From assembly GCF_031755915.1 (NCBI RefSeq), contig NC_083384.1, positions 22,008,001-22,072,000 on the forward strand: 64,000 bases of DNA, in the 5' to 3' direction. Position 1 is the stretch's first letter, and each line of letters begins with the position of its first letter. The notes under the pieces are model-generated. The model saw only the letters and a list, made by a program, of their open reading frames with translations, had not been told where the DNA came from and made no database searches. Both the position numbers and the translations under genes were made by a program. The stretch is from Ziziphus jujuba. Its lineage: Eukaryota > Streptophyta > Magnoliopsida > Rosales > Rhamnaceae. This document shows, one piece after another, positions 46,959-60,200 of this stretch.

Positions 46959-47312
46959 AATGGCCGTTGTGGTTGCCTTTGATTCTACCTTGGCTTGATT
47001 TCATGACCTATTAATGATATTCATTGAATCCATGAAGTGTTGGATCCATTCCATGCTGTCCAGTGTCCATATTTGCACGAAAACAGCTACCCGAGTCCGT
47101 ATCGGCCTTCACTGCTTGGATGCTTAAAACAAGCTTTGTGTCTTCGGGTATGGACAAGCACTTTTGAGAATTGATAACTTTCTATATAAAAATCAGCCAG
47201 GTTTTCCTTCAATCTCTTGGCTTGAGCTTTAGTGATTGGCCCGGTCTTTATCCGTATCGGGTCAGCACCCGAGCGGGTTGTCGGATGTGTGGGCACGGGC
47301 GTATTCTCACCA
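46959..47312 (-). repeat. Head fragment (354 bp) of another gypsy LTR
   Basis: On the minus strand it begins TGGTGAGAATACGCCC (47312) and contains the coding tail [20 protein letters not shown]. It ends where the full LTR at 45827-46958 starts. It may be the target into which the neighbouring element inserted, its other half being lost. Confidence 0.8.
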
Positions 47313-47955
47313 CTAAGGCTAAGCTAGGCACTAAAATTTTATTTCCAACTACTTCTCATCCACAAACTGATGGTCCAACTGATGCAATAAATAAAACATT
47401 GTATGTATTGTTGAGCGCATTAATTAGTAGAAATTTAAAAACTTGGTATGAATGTTTGCCGCATGTGGAGTTTTTTATAATAGAACCATCATTCAGCTAC
47501 TAAAAATTCTCCATTTGAAATTATTTATGGTTTTAATCCATTAACTCCTTTAGATTTAACATCATTGCCTTTAAATGAACGTGCTAATCTAGATGGAAAA
47601 TGAAAAGCTGAATTTGTTAAGCAGATTCATCAAAAGACTAAAGCAAACACAGAAAGGAAGATTGAGTAATATGCAAATGTTGTTAATCAAAGCTAGATTA
47701 AGGTTGTGTTTAAGCTGGGAGATCGGGTTTGGTGGTACTTAAGAAAAGAGAAGTTTCCTAAACAATGTAAGTCAAAGCTTATTCATTAAGGAGATAGACC
47801 TTTTCAAGTTTTGGAGAGGATTAATGAAAATGCCTACAAGCTTGATTTGCTAGGTGAGTATAATGTGAGTGCCACATTTAATGTTCCTAATTTATCTCCA
47901 TTTTCTGCAGGTGATGACTTCGATTTGAGGACAAATCACTTTCAAAAGGAGGGAA
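47313..47955 (+). pseudogene. gypsy integrase C-terminal fragment, plus strand
   Basis: It reads [20 protein letters not shown], then [18 protein letters not shown], then the tail LERINENAYKLDLLGEYNVS and DLRTNHFQKEGND up to the purine tract (about 47941-47955). The catalytic glutamate position is changed ([11 protein letters not shown] instead of [11 protein letters not shown]), and stops lie at about 47602, 47668 and 47789. It starts abruptly against the LTR head fragment. Confidence 0.85.
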
Positions 47956-48114
47956 ATGATGAAAAGGTGGTAATCTTGCCACCTTGTGCAAGCCAAAGTT
48001 CACAAGGGTTTGCACCCTCTTTCTTTCTTTACAAGAAATATTTTGTCGAATGTCTTAAAGTAATATTTATGTCTATGTTTTATGTTCCTTTTAATGTCTT
48101 TTGAATGCCTAAGT
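47956..48114. other. Unassigned 159 bp
   Basis: It follows TGATG of a lost LTR. It includes a short hairpin-like AAGGTGG...CCACCTT at about 47964-47985. No family was recognised. Confidence 0.4.
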
Positions 48115-49244
48115 TAATACGAACCTGAGTCGACTCGCCCCTAAACCCATATTATATTAACTCGGATCTCAATTAAGTTCAAATTCTTATGGAAAAACCT
48201 TAATCCCTAACCAACCTATGATTAAAACCTTGATATAATGAAGATGCCACAATAGGTGATGGATATCCTATTGATAAGTCGAAACTAAAACACTCACTCT
48301 CTAATGGTGTTTTAGCTGTTCAAAAAGAACAAAGAGAATTCTATCTCGCAAAATAAATTCTGAATATTATTAAAGGTGTGTTCTTTCTAAAAAATAAGCT
48401 CTTAAATAGGCTAGGAAAGAGCAAAATAAACCCTAAAAACAAAGGTTGAATTTCAGCCAACATTAGGAAACATCAAGTGTGGCCGAAATTTCACTTACTT
48501 TCTTAAATCTATTTTGATTAATTAATTCCTCATATTGAATTAGGAATTAACTAATTTAGAATGGAAATAATAAAATAATAACTTTCCTAAACTTATTTGT
48601 CCAGCAAATAAATAAATAAAAACCAATTGAAAGACTAATTTCCTAAAACAAAAAGTCAAATACAAATTAGGAAACTAAATAACTATCTTTTTTACTATGC
48701 TGTCTTTAACAAATCTTTGACCAATTTAAGCTCCAAATCAGCGTCCATATGACTTGAGGATTCCAATTAGGATTATCATGGAGTCCCACACGTTTCCCTT
48801 GCTTGGATCAAAGAGAAAATGCCAACTCAACGAAATATAGTAAAGTTAGCAACAAAATATAGTAAAACCGGCCAAACTTCCTCCTATTCGCACACCACCT
48901 GTTTGATTGCCTTTGAAGCTGCCTTGACTTGATTCCATAACCTCTTAGAGATATGTATTGAATCCATGGAGTGTTGGAACCATTTCCTACTACCCGGAGT
49001 CCATATTTGCATGAAAATAGCTACCTGGGTCCGTCTCGGCCTCCACAACTTGGATGCTTAAAACGGGTCTTATATCTTCGAATATTGACAAGCCCTTTTG
49101 AGAATTAATTACTCCCCGTATAAAGGTGACCAGTTTTCCTTAAATCTCTTAGCTTGAGCTCCAGTGATCAGCCTGGTCTTCATCCGTATCGGGTTAGCAC
49201 CCCAGTGAGTTGTCAGTTATGTGGATTCGGATGGATTCTCATCA
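48115..49244 (-). repeat. 3' LTR (1,130 bp), minus strand
   Basis: On the minus strand it starts TGATGAGAATCCATCC (49244) after the polypurine tract (49245-49257) and ends GGTTCGTATTA (48115), the final CA having decayed to TA. Confidence 0.88.
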
Positions 49245-50743
49245 TTCCCCTCCTCTTGAAAAGGATTTGTCCTCAAATCAAAGTCATCACCTGCATAAAA
49301 AGGAGACAAATCAGCAACATTAAATGTAGCACTAACATTATACTCACACGGTAAATCAAGTTTGTAAGAATTGTCATTTATCCACTCCAAAATGTGAAAA
49401 GGTCCATCTCCACTCAGCATAAGTTTGGACTTCCATTGTTTTGGAAACCTCTCCTTTCTTAGGTGCAACCAAACCCAATCTCTAGGTTCAAAGACAATTT
49501 GTTTTCAACCTTGATTAGCACTCCTTGCATAATGCTTCGTCCTCCTCTCAATGTTTGCTTTAGTTTTCTCAAGAATCTGTTTTACAAAATCAGCTTTTTG
49601 TTTTCCATCTAGATTGGCATGTTAACTTAAAGGCAAAAGTGTTAAATCTAATGGAGTCAAACTATTAAAACCATAAACAATCTCAAATGGTGTATATTTA
49701 ATGGCTGAATGTAAGGATCTATTATAAGCAAATTCAACATGTGCCAAACATTCCTCCCAAGTTCTAAAATTTCTACTAACTAATGCTCTTAACAATGCAG
49801 ACAAAGTCCTATTCACTACTTTAGTTTGTCCATCAGTTTATGGATGACAAGTAGTTGAAATTAAAAGCTTAGTGCCTAGCTTAGCCCATAAAGTTTTCCA
49901 AAAATAAATTAAGAACTTAACATCCCTATCCGAAACAATAGTCCTAGGCATTCCATGTAATCTAACAATTTCTTTGAAAAATAAGTTAGCAACATTAGAT
50001 GCATCATCGGTTTTATTACATGCAATAAAATGTGTCATCTTAGAAAATCTATCAACAACAACAAAGATTGAATCTTTATCTGTCCTAGACCCAAGTAAAC
50101 CAAGAATAAAATCCATAGACAAATCCACCCATGGAAAGGTTGGAATCGACAATGGCATGTAATGACCATGTGGCATCAATTTAGATTTGGCTTTTTGGCA
50201 TTTCAAGCATCTTTCCATATTCTCTCTACATCTCTCCTCATGTTAGGCAAATAAAAGTGTTCTTGCAGCAAAGACAAAGTTTTCAAAACACCAAAATGAC
50301 CCATTAAACCACCACCATGACCTTCCCTAACTAACAATTCTCTAATGCTACAAGTAGGCACACAAAGTTTGTTTTCCCTAAACAAATATCCCTCAAAGAT
50401 GTAAAATTTATTATAACCATGTTTTGAAAAGATCCTAAATATTTCTCTGAAGTCACTATCATGCTCGTAAAGTTATTTTATTTGTTCAAATCCAATTAAT
50501 TTAGCATTTAAAGTAGAAAAAGGTACATACCTTCGTGATAATGCATCGGCGACCACATTTTCCTTTCCTTTTTTGTGGCGGATGACATAAGGAAATGTTT
50601 CAATGAACTCAATCCACTTAGCATGCCTTTGGTTAAGCTTCCCTTGGCATTTAATATGCTTTAAAGATTCATGATCCGTATGAATACCAAGTTGTTTGGC
50701 ATGAGGTAATGCTGCCACATTTCCAAAGCCCTCACTAAAGCAT
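49245..50743 (-). pseudogene. Integrase and end of RNase H
   Basis: Right to left: RNase H end ([20 protein letters not shown], about 50680-50620), [12 protein letters not shown], integrase zinc region (about 50330-50205) and core 50218-49838 with MDFILGL, SDRDVKF and a stop where the family reads QTDGQ. The frame reopens for [20 protein letters not shown] and [20 protein letters not shown] (49816-49680). The C-terminal domain is at 49468-49250. Several stops and frameshifts are present. The catalytic Glu lies in the broken part near 49835. Confidence 0.85.
50739..50743. repeat. Target duplication AGCAT (left)
   Basis: It precedes TGATGCG of the solo LTR and is repeated at 51869-51873. Confidence 0.88.
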
Positions 50744-51868
50744 TGATGCGAATCCGCCTGAGACTGTTCAACCGACAACCCGCTGAGGTATTGATTTAAT
50801 ACAGATGAAGATGGGGCCGATCACTAGAGCCCAAGCCAAGAAGTTCAAGGATAATCTTGCTGTATTTATCCAAGGAATAAGTCATAATCAAGAGGGGCTG
50901 TCCATATCTAAAGAACCAAGGCCTGTTCTACTCATACAAGCAATCGAAACCAAAACGGACCCGGGTGATCTTTCTAGTGCCAATATGGAGGTCGGGTTGT
51001 ATGAATTGGATCCCCATTCTGATGGGTTGAATTCATATGGTGGATGAGTCATAGAAACCAGCCAAAGCAGCTTCAAAGCTGAACAACATAGTGGTTTGCG
51101 CACAAAGGGAAGGCAGGCCAACATTTGCTGTATTCTTTGCTAGCTTTACTGTATTTTACTGTATTAGCCTTTTCTCATATTTCTAAGCAAGGGAAACATG
51201 AGGAACTTCATAATAAGCTTATTTGGCATTCCAAAAAGACTATTGAAGCTGATTTGGAGTCCAATTAGGTCAGAGAAGGGTCATTATCAACCTACCCGAA
51301 AATTACTAGACTTAGTTTCCTAATTTGTTTTTACTTTTTGTTTTAGGAAACTATCTTTAATTTTTTATTTGTATTTATTTACTTATTGAACAAATAAGTT
51401 TAGGAAAGTTTTTATTTTATTATTTTGTTTATAAATTAACTAATTCCTAATTGAAAATAAGGGAATTAATTAATTAGATTAGGAAAAGGAAAGATTCAGT
51501 CAAGCTAGAACTTTTCATTGTGTGGCCGGTTTTTCCTAGGGTTTTTAGGGTTTATTTTATTTCTTTCAAAGCCTATTTAAAGGCTTATTTTCAATAAGAA
51601 TGCAAGCGGGATTTGATTGAGAAAATACTTGTGAGATTAATTATCTCTTTGTTCTTTGAGAACACCTAAAACACCATTAGAGAATTGGTTGTTTTAGCTT
51701 GACTTATTAATAGGTTTTCCAACCCCTATTACGACGTCTACATTATACCATGGTTTCTAACCACAGGTTGGTTAGGGGTTGAGGTCAATTCCATTAGAAC
51801 TTAAACTTAATTAAGATCCAGGCTAATATAATACGGGTTTAGGAGCAGGTCGTTCTAGGTTCGTATGA
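50744..51868 (+). mobile_element. Solo gypsy LTR, 1,125 bp, inside opposite-strand pol
   Basis: It starts TGATGCGAATCCGCC and ends GGTTCGTATGA (a C-to-G change in the terminal TCA). It is flanked by AGCAT on both sides, and removing it restores the RNase H text of the host element. The LTR-encoded pol tail is open at 50805-51047 ([19 protein letters not shown] ... GLNSYGG). Confidence 0.92.
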
Positions 51869-51873
51869 AGCAT
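51869..51873. repeat. Target duplication AGCAT (right)
   Basis: It follows the solo LTR end and matches 50739-50743. Confidence 0.88.
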
Positions 51874-54800
51874 GCATCTCTATTGTCATAAATCGGGTAG
51901 TTTAGTGCCGCTCGATTTAATTTCTCACTAAAGCATGCTACGGGTCTTCTTTCTTGCATTAAGACAGCTCCAATACCTACACCCGAAGCGTCACATTCAA
52001 TTTCAAAATTTTTGTGAAAGTTAGGCAAAACTAGTAAAGGTGAATTAGACAATTTTTCTTTCAACAAATTAAAAGATTTATCATGTGCTTCCCCCCATTT
52101 AAAGTCAACATTCTTCTTCACAACTTCCGTCAAAGGCACTGCGATGATGCCAAAATCCTTGATAAATTGTTGGTAGAAACTGGCTAAACCATGAAAGTTC
52201 CTCACTTGGGTAATGGAGGTAGGTTTCGACCACCCTTGGATTGTTTGCATCTTGGATTAATCAACTTTTATACCTGCAACACTTGCTACAAATCCTAGGA
52301 AAACAAAATCATCTTTACAAAAATCACACTTTTTCAAGTTAGCAAACAACCTTTCCTTCCTAAGAATATTTAAAACTTGCATAACATGTTCAACATGCTC
52401 ACCTAAATGCCTACTATATAGAAGAATATTATCAAAATAAACAACAATAAATTTTCCAATGAATGATCACATAACATGATTCATTAACCTTATGAAAGTA
52501 CTAGGTGCATTAGTTAAACCAAAAGGCATTACTAGCCACTCATACAATCCATACTTAGTTTTAAATGTGGTTTTCCATTCATCACCTTTATTCATTTTAA
52601 TTTGATGATACCCACTCCTAAGACCAATTTTAGTAAAAATGCATGCGCCATGCAATTCGTCTAACATGTCATCTAACCTAGGAATTGGATGACTATATTT
52701 AATGGTAATATTATTTATAGCCCTACAATCTACATACATATTCCATGAACCATCTTTCTTAGGTACTAATAAAACAGGGACAGTACATGGACTCATACTC
52801 CCACAAATGTATCCTTTATCAAGCAACTCACTTACCTGCTTTTGTAGCGCCTTTGTGTCATCGAGATTGCTCCTATATGCAAGCTTATTTGGAATTGCAA
52901 TTCTTGGAACAAAGTCAATTTCATGCTCAATACCTGTAATAGGTGGCAATCCACTAGGAATCTCCTCCGGAAAGACATCTTCAAAATCTTGCAAAAGGAA
53001 AGAAATATAACTTGGCAATTCAAGTTCTTCAGGGTTAGCTTAATCATTTAAATAAGCTTCTTTAAAAATCATAACCAGCAATGATTTCTTATTTGAAATT
53101 GCTTTGTTTACATCACCAAGACTAAGATAAAAATTTTTATTTTTTTCTCTCTTTCCTTTCTTTTCCTTTCTTCCTCTTGGATTGTCCTTCATTCTTAGTT
53201 TTTTCTAGCTTTCTTGCACTCTCGGGTTTCTCTTCCCCTCTCACTCCACTCTTGGCCTTCTTTCTTTCTTTTCCCTCAAGTTTAGGTTTGGAACATTTAC
53301 CTTGGACAGAAAACTTGGACCTACCTTCTTGGATGGATGGTGAAGCCGTAGGTGCCATACTAGCTTTCTCCTTGAGCATTTCGGTCTCCATCCTTTGTTG
53401 TATTTGTAATTGATCTCTATATACTTCCTTGGGATTCAATGGCTATAGTTTGACCTTCTTTCCTTTAAACTTAAAAACAATAGAATTTTCTCGACCATAA
53501 TGAGTAGCATTTTTATCAAATTGCCATGGTCTACCTAATAGAATATGTTCGGCATGGATATGCACAACATCCACATATTTATCTATGCTGAATTTTACCT
53601 TGGCTTGTTTATTCACTTTTGTCTCACCACTATCATTAAGCCATTGTAACCTATAAGGTTTGGGGATGTTTAATTGTTGTTAAGCCTAATTTATCGACCA
53701 CAATGTTAGTAATTACATTTGTACAACTTCCACTATCAATTATCATACTACAAATCTTACCTTGGATTTCACATGGGGTGTGGAAGATGTTTTCCCTTTG
53801 AACTTGATCCTCATCCTTGTATATAGCCAGCACTCTCCTAGAAACCAAGTTTAATTCGGTATTAGGTGCATGTAGGGTATTAGCTTCATCCTCAAAATGT
53901 TCCTCTTCCTGTTCGGTTTCACCTCCACTTTCCTCACTTTCGTACTCTAGCTCACCATTACCTTTTAGCACCGTAATTCTCCTATTCGGGCATTGGCTAG
54001 CGATGTTTCCTCAACTGTGGCATTTAAAACAAACAATATCTCTAGATCTTGATGGTTTTGGATCAGATGTACCTTCAACTTTGTGTGCGTGGACAGATTC
54101 AGTTATAGCCTTTCTCTTTGGCTGATTTGAACTTTCTTCTCCCACTTTCGGTTTTGAATTGTTTTCATAGGTAGGATTGTTTCTCTAGCCACTTGGATTT
54201 GATCTCCCACTATTGGAAACACCCCTAAAGCATAAGCTTACACCCCTCCTATTGAACTGATTCTCAAGTTTGATAGCCACATGCAAAATCACTTCCAATT
54301 CAACATATTGTTGCAATTCCAATTGATTAGCTATCTCACGATTCAAACCACCCAAAAACCTTGCCATGGTTGCCTCATGGTCCTCATTCATGCTCAACCT
54401 CATCATGAGTATCTCCATCTCCTTGTAATAATCCTTCACGGATATATTACCTTATGATAATAATTGTAAACTTTGATGCAGCAACCTATGGTAATGAGTC
54501 GGTACAAATCGCTTCCTCATGGCTCCTTCCATTTCTCGCCAAGTAGTAATCAATTCATCACCTACTCTTCTTCAGGTATTTTGCTCATTGGTCCACCATT
54601 GGAATTCATAATGTTCAAACTCCATTGCTGCCACCTTTACCTTTTTGGTCTCCGAATAATTGTGACAATCAAAGATCATCTCCATTCGCTCCTCCCACTC
54701 CAAGTAGGCTTCCGGATCGCTTTTTCCCATGGAAGGTGGAATGTTTACCTTAAAAGTTCTAAGATCTTCATCCTCATTCCTTGCTGGTCTCCCATGGATT

Positions 54801-55005
54801 AGCCTTCCTTGGGGTTCAAAAATTTCATCATGCCCCTCGTCCAAGTCATCTCTAAAATTGCCTCCTCGAGTTTTCCTCTAAGTCGCCCTGGGGCTCATCA
54901 ACCACGATCACGACCTCCATGAGCATCAAACTTGTATTAGGCCCTCCTTGTGATGTTTCTAACCTATCCATCCTTTGATCTATGTGATCAAATCAAGCAT
55001 TCATT
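51869..55005 (-). pseudogene. gag-protease-RT-RNase H, minus strand
   Basis: Right to left: gag (54844-54010; RMEMIFDCHNYSETKKVK, MKDYYKEMEILMMRLSMNED, a knuckle remnant near 54040), acidic tail and protease with MIIDSGSCTNVITN (about 53760-53700), Lys/Glu linker (53439-53137), RT (53018-52261) and RNase H start (52250-51900). The RT box reads YFDN instead of YFDD (about 52445-52430), a catalytic aspartate loss. Further stops lie at HVM and after GIKVD. It has the long, correctly ordered pol, unlike the scrambled copies. Confidence 0.87.
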
Positions 55006-55008
55006 TGC
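54704..55008 (-). repeat. 305-bp direct repeat, left copy
   Basis: gag sequence GTAGGCTTCCGG ... AAGCATTCATTTGC directly left of the element at 55006-62709, repeated with about 5 differences at 62710-63014. The last 3 bases overlap the start of the LTR by microhomology. Confidence 0.93.
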
Positions 55009-56130
55009 GAATCCACCCGAGACAGCTCGACCAACAACCCGCTGGGGTGCTGACCCATTACAAATGAAGGTGGGGCCGATCACTAGGGCCCAAGCCAAGA
55101 AGTTCAAGGACAATCTTGCTGTCTTCATACAAGGAATAAGTCATAGTCAAGAGGGGTTGGCCATATCTAAAGAACAAAGGCCTGTTTTACTCATACAAGC
55201 AATAGAAGCCAAAACGGGGTCGGGTGATGTTTTTGGTAACAATAAAGAGGCCGGGTTGTATGAATTGGAACCCCATCTTTATGGGTTTAATTTATATGGA
55301 GGATGAGTCATAGAAACCAGCCAAAGCAGCTTCAAAGCTGACCAACAAGGAGGTTTGCGCACAAGGAGAAGGAAAGGCCGGATTTGCTGTATTCTTCGCG
55401 GGCTTTACTGTATTTTACTGTATTAGCCTTTTCTCTTACTTCCAAGCAAGGGCAACGTGAGGAACTTCACAATAAGCTTATTTGGCATCCTACAAAGCAT
55501 ATTGAAGCTGATTTGGAGCTCACTTGGGTCAAAGTCAATGTAGTCAAAAAGCTAGTATTTTAGTTTCCTAATTTTATTCTACTTTTTGTTTTAGGAAACT
55601 ACCATTATTTTTAGTTTCTATTTATTTATTTTCTGGAAAAATAAGATTAGGAAAGTTATTATTTTATTATTTTATTTGTAAATTAATTAATTCCTAATTC
55701 AAAATAAAGGAATTAATTAATCCAAACTAGATTAGGAAAAGGAAAGTTTCGGCCAAGGTAGAATTCTTCATTGAGTGGCCGGTTTTTCCTAGGGTTTTTA
55801 GGGTTTATTTTGTTTATTTCAAAGCCTATTTAAAGGCTTATTTTTCATTAATAATATAACTTTAAACTTGGATTTGATTAAGAAAATACTTGTGAGATTA
55901 ATTATCTCTTTGTTCTTTGAGAACACCTAAAACACAATTAGAGAATTGGTTGTTTTAGCTTGACTTATCAATAGGTTTTCCATCCCCTATTGTGGCGTCT
56001 ACATTATACCAAGGTTTCTAACCACAGGTTGGTTAGGGGGTGAGGTCCATTCCATTAGAACTTGAACTTAATTAAAGATCCGGGCTAATATAATACGGGT
56101 TTAGGAGCAGGTAGTCCTAGGTTCGTATCA
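55006..56130 (+). repeat. 5' LTR (1,125 bp), first 3 bases missing
   Basis: It starts TGCGAATCCACC (the 3' LTR has TGATGCGAATCC) and ends GGTTCGTATCA. TATA-like CCTATTTAAAGG at 55825-55836. The pol tail is open to 55306 ([19 protein letters not shown] ... GFNLYGG). Confidence 0.9.
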
Positions 56131-56132
56131 TT

Positions 56133-56144
56133 TGGTATCAGAGC
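56133..56144 (+). promoter_or_regulatory. Primer-binding site (initiator tRNA-Met)
   Basis: TGGTATCAGAGC two bases after the LTR end. Confidence 0.93.
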
Positions 56145-57295
56145 TAAGTTTTGTTCAGGTTTGATCTATCTTTATTTGATTTATTTGTTTTTGTGTTACT
56201 TTGCAATTTTAACATTAGGTTAACGTTGCATCCATCCCATACACGTTCTGCATCTTTAAAAAAAAAAAAAAAATTCATTCCTAGTTGAATTAGGTTTCCT
56301 AGTTTTATCGTATTTTTGTTTCCTAATTTGTTGGTTGTCTTTTATCTTTGTTCTTGATAATTTTGGTTTTTGTTGATTTTCCTTTGCTGTTTTAGTCTTA
56401 AATATTTGCATTCATATATTCAACAAAAAAAAAAAAAAAAAAGTTTGCGGCATCATTTATAAAAAAAAAAAAACTGCACATTTTGTTTATTTGGAGGTCA
56501 CGGGTTTGGTGTTTGTTTTGGAGTTGGAATTGCAATTTTGGTCATTATTCTTGCTACTGCAGTTTTTTATGTTCTGTGGGTGAAAAAAAAAAAAAAAAAA
56601 AAAAAGAAGGTAAAGCCGAATAAAAAAAAAAACAAAAAAAACTATTTCGGTGTGTTGGAGTTTGATTTGTTTGCTGGAAATTTGTTGGAGCTGCTGGTTT
56701 TTTATTATTTAGTCAATATTTGAGTTGCTGGAGAATTATTTTTGCTGCTGGATATTTGGATTTTTGGGTGCTTAAATTATTTGGATTAAAATTAGATAAA
56801 GGAATTGATACAAAACTTGAATTACAAGAACAACAACCAACACTTTTCTATATTTTTGTTCTCTTTGATTCTTGTTCGTATTTGACTTTCTTTTTCTGGA
56901 ATTTTATTCTTGAACTCATAATCTACTACCATCTGGTGCAGTTTTCAAAAATTCCAACGTTTTCCCATTATTTTGTGTTTTCTTGTCTAGAAAGCCGAAA
57001 AATTAGGATTTGTTGGATTCTTTCGGTATTGCCTATTTTTTTTTCTACTGTCTTGTTGATAAGTTTAATTAAAACATACTAGTGATCTAATTGCTGTTTT
57101 TTTTTTTTGGGTGTTTTAATTAGAACTTTGAGATAATTCATTGAGTGGAAAAAGGCAAGAGTGTGTGAGCTTAAAAGAGGGTAAAAGCCGAAACTAGTGT
57201 GCAAACACGGGTGTCGAGACCTTGTTTGAGTGAAACACGTGAGGGAGTGAATATTGTGAGGATTTATTTTATTTGTTTTGTAGTATTTTACTAAC
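56145..57295 (+). other. 5' leader
   Basis: About 1.15 kb, non-coding, A runs at about 56258-56272, 56426-56441, 56460-56472 and 56583-56604. The pattern of several A tracts at matching places recurs in all leaders of the family. Confidence 0.8.
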
Positions 57296-60200
57296 ATGGC
57301 AGATTCTAGAATAAGAAGAGGGGATCCACCCTTGAGGATCAATGAGGAAGAGTCCGTAGCATTTCATGGCAATGACCGAGCTATCGGAAGTGGAGACCAA
57401 GTGGACTTGAGAACTATTTTGGAATCAATACAGCGGATGAGTGCTCAATTTGAGCATGTAAACCAAAGAGTGGGAAGATTAGAAGCCTCACAAGGAAGGC
57501 CGAATACAAGAAATAGGCAAGAATTCCATGGAGGACGAGACCGAGGACGAGGAGGTCGCGAGAGGCCGAGAGAGGAATTTGATGAGGAGCCATTGGACGG
57601 TGACTTTGAGGAAGGTATGGACGAAACCTTTGCTGTCCAAGATAGAGCTGGCCATGGGAGATATAGGAGGGAGGATACAGATGAAGATTTGGGAAATATC
57701 AAGGTTAATATCCCACCTTTTATGGGTAAAAGTGATCCTGAAGCTTATTTGGAGTGAGAAGAGAAAATGGAGATGATTTTTGACTGCCACAACTATTCGG
57801 AATCTAAGAAGGTGAAGATGGCAGCAATGGAGTTTGGCCATTATGCACTCCAATGGTGGATAAATGAGCAAAGCACCCGAAGGAGGGTTGGTGAAGACTT
57901 AATTACAACATGGCGACAAATGAAAGGAGTCATGAGGAAGCGGTTTGTGCCATCCCATTACCAAAGGTTGCTGCATCAAAGGCTTCAATCTTTGTCTCAA
58001 GGAAGTAGGTCCGTGGAGGATTATTACAAAGAGATGGAGATGTTAATGATGAGGTTAAACATGAGGGAGGATAGAGAGGCAACAATGGCAAGATTTCTTG
58101 GAGGGTTAAACCGTGACATTGCCAACCAACTTGAATTACAACAATACTTGGAATTGGAGGAGATGTTGCATGTAGCCATTAAACTTGAGAACCAATTCAA
58201 GAGGAGGGGTGTTAGTACACGGTTTGGAGGAGTTTCTAGCAGTGGAAGGACAAGTTCAAGTGGCTGGAAAAACAATTCCACTTATGAAAACAAGTTGAGG
58301 CCGAAATTAGGAGAAGAATCAACCAACCGGCCAAGAAGGGAGGGCAAGACCGAATCTGTCCAAGCACGTAGAGGTGAGATAAAATCTGATCCTAAACCTC
58401 AAAAATCTAGAGAAATAATTTGTTTTAAGTGCCAAGGAAGAGGACACATATCCAGCCAATGCCCAAATAGAAGAATCATGGTATTAAAGGGTGATGGTGA
58501 GCTGGAATCCGCAAGTGAAGAAAGTGGCGCTGAAACCGAGCAAGAGGAGGAATGTAATGAAGATGAAACCGAACCTGTAGATACATCTAAAGCCGAGTTG
58601 AGCTTGGTTTCAAGGAGAGTACTTGCTGCATACAAAGATGAAGAGCAGATACAAAGAGAAAACATCTTCCACACTCGCTGCGAAATACAAGGTAAAATTT
58701 GTAGCATGATTATAGATAGTGGGAGTTGTACTAATGTGATAAGTAATCTTGTAGTTGATAAATTAGGTTTGAAAACAATTAAACATCCAGAACCTTATAG
58801 ATTACAATGGCTTAATGATAGTGGTGAGATGAAAGTAAACAAACAAGCCAAAGTAAAATTTAATATAGGTAGATATGAGGATGTAGTTTTATGTGATATT
58901 GTACCTATGATTGCTGGACATATACTATTAGGTAGACCATGGCAATTTGATAAAGATGCTACTCATTTTGGTCGAGAAAATAGTATTGTTTTCAGGTTTA
59001 AAGGGAAGAAGATCAAGCTGGAACCATTATCTCCTAAAGAGGTTTGCAAGGACCAATTACAAATGCAATAAAGGAGAGAAGCCGGAAAGCTCAAGGAAAA
59101 AGCAAGCATGGCACCAACGGCTTCACCATCCATTCAAGAAGGTAAGATTAAGGTTGCTGACCAAGGTAAGGTTTCTAAGGTTCATATTGAGTGGAAAGAC
59201 CAAGAAAAAGCCGAGAGAGAGGTGAGAAAAGAGAGCACACCCGAGAGCATAAAAAAACTAGAAATTTCCGCCAATGAGAGCCAAACCGAGGAAGGAAAAA
59301 GAAAAGAAAGAAAAGAGAGGAAAAACCATAATTTTTATTTGAGTTTAGGGGATATTAATAAGGTTATTGAGTGTAAGAAACCTTTGCTGGTCATGCTTTA
59401 CAAAGAAAATTATTTTAATGATCAAACTAATTTTGAAGAACTTGAATTGCCAAGTTCAATGATTTATCTTTTGAAGGAATTTGGAGATGTCTTCCCAAGT
59501 GAAATTCCAAGTGGACTACCACCTATTCGAGGGATAGAACATCAAATTGACTTTGTTCCAGGGGCAGCCATACCAAATAGACCAGCTTATAGGAGCAATC
59601 CCGAAGAAACAAAGGAGCTGCAAAAACAGGTGAGTGATTTGCTTGATAAAGGATATATTCGTGAGAGTTTAAGTCCATGTGCTGTTCCTGTTTTGTTGGT
59701 ACTTAAAAAGGATGGTTCTTGGAGAATGTGTGTTGATTGTAGAGCTATAAATAATATTACCATCAAATATAGACATCCCATTCCTAGATTAGATGATATG
59801 CTTGATGAATTGCATGGTGCTTGCATGTTTACAAAAATTGATCTTAGGAGTGGTTATCACCAAATTAGGATGAAAGAAGGTGATGAATGGAAAACCGCAT
59901 TCAAAACTAAATATGGACTGTATGAATGGTTAGTTATGCCTTTTGGATTATCCAATGCACCTAGTACTTTCATGAGGCTTATGAATCATGTAATGCGTCC
60001 ATTTATTGGTAAATTTGTGGTTGTTTATTTTGATGACATTTTAATATATAGCCGAAATTTAGATGACCATGTGGATCAACTTAGGCAAGTTTTGCAAGTT
60101 CTTAGAAAGGAAAGATTATTTGCTAACATTAAAAAATGTGACTTTTGCAAAGAAGAGCTTGTGTTTCTAGGTTTTGTAGTAAGTGCTGCAGGAATCAAAG

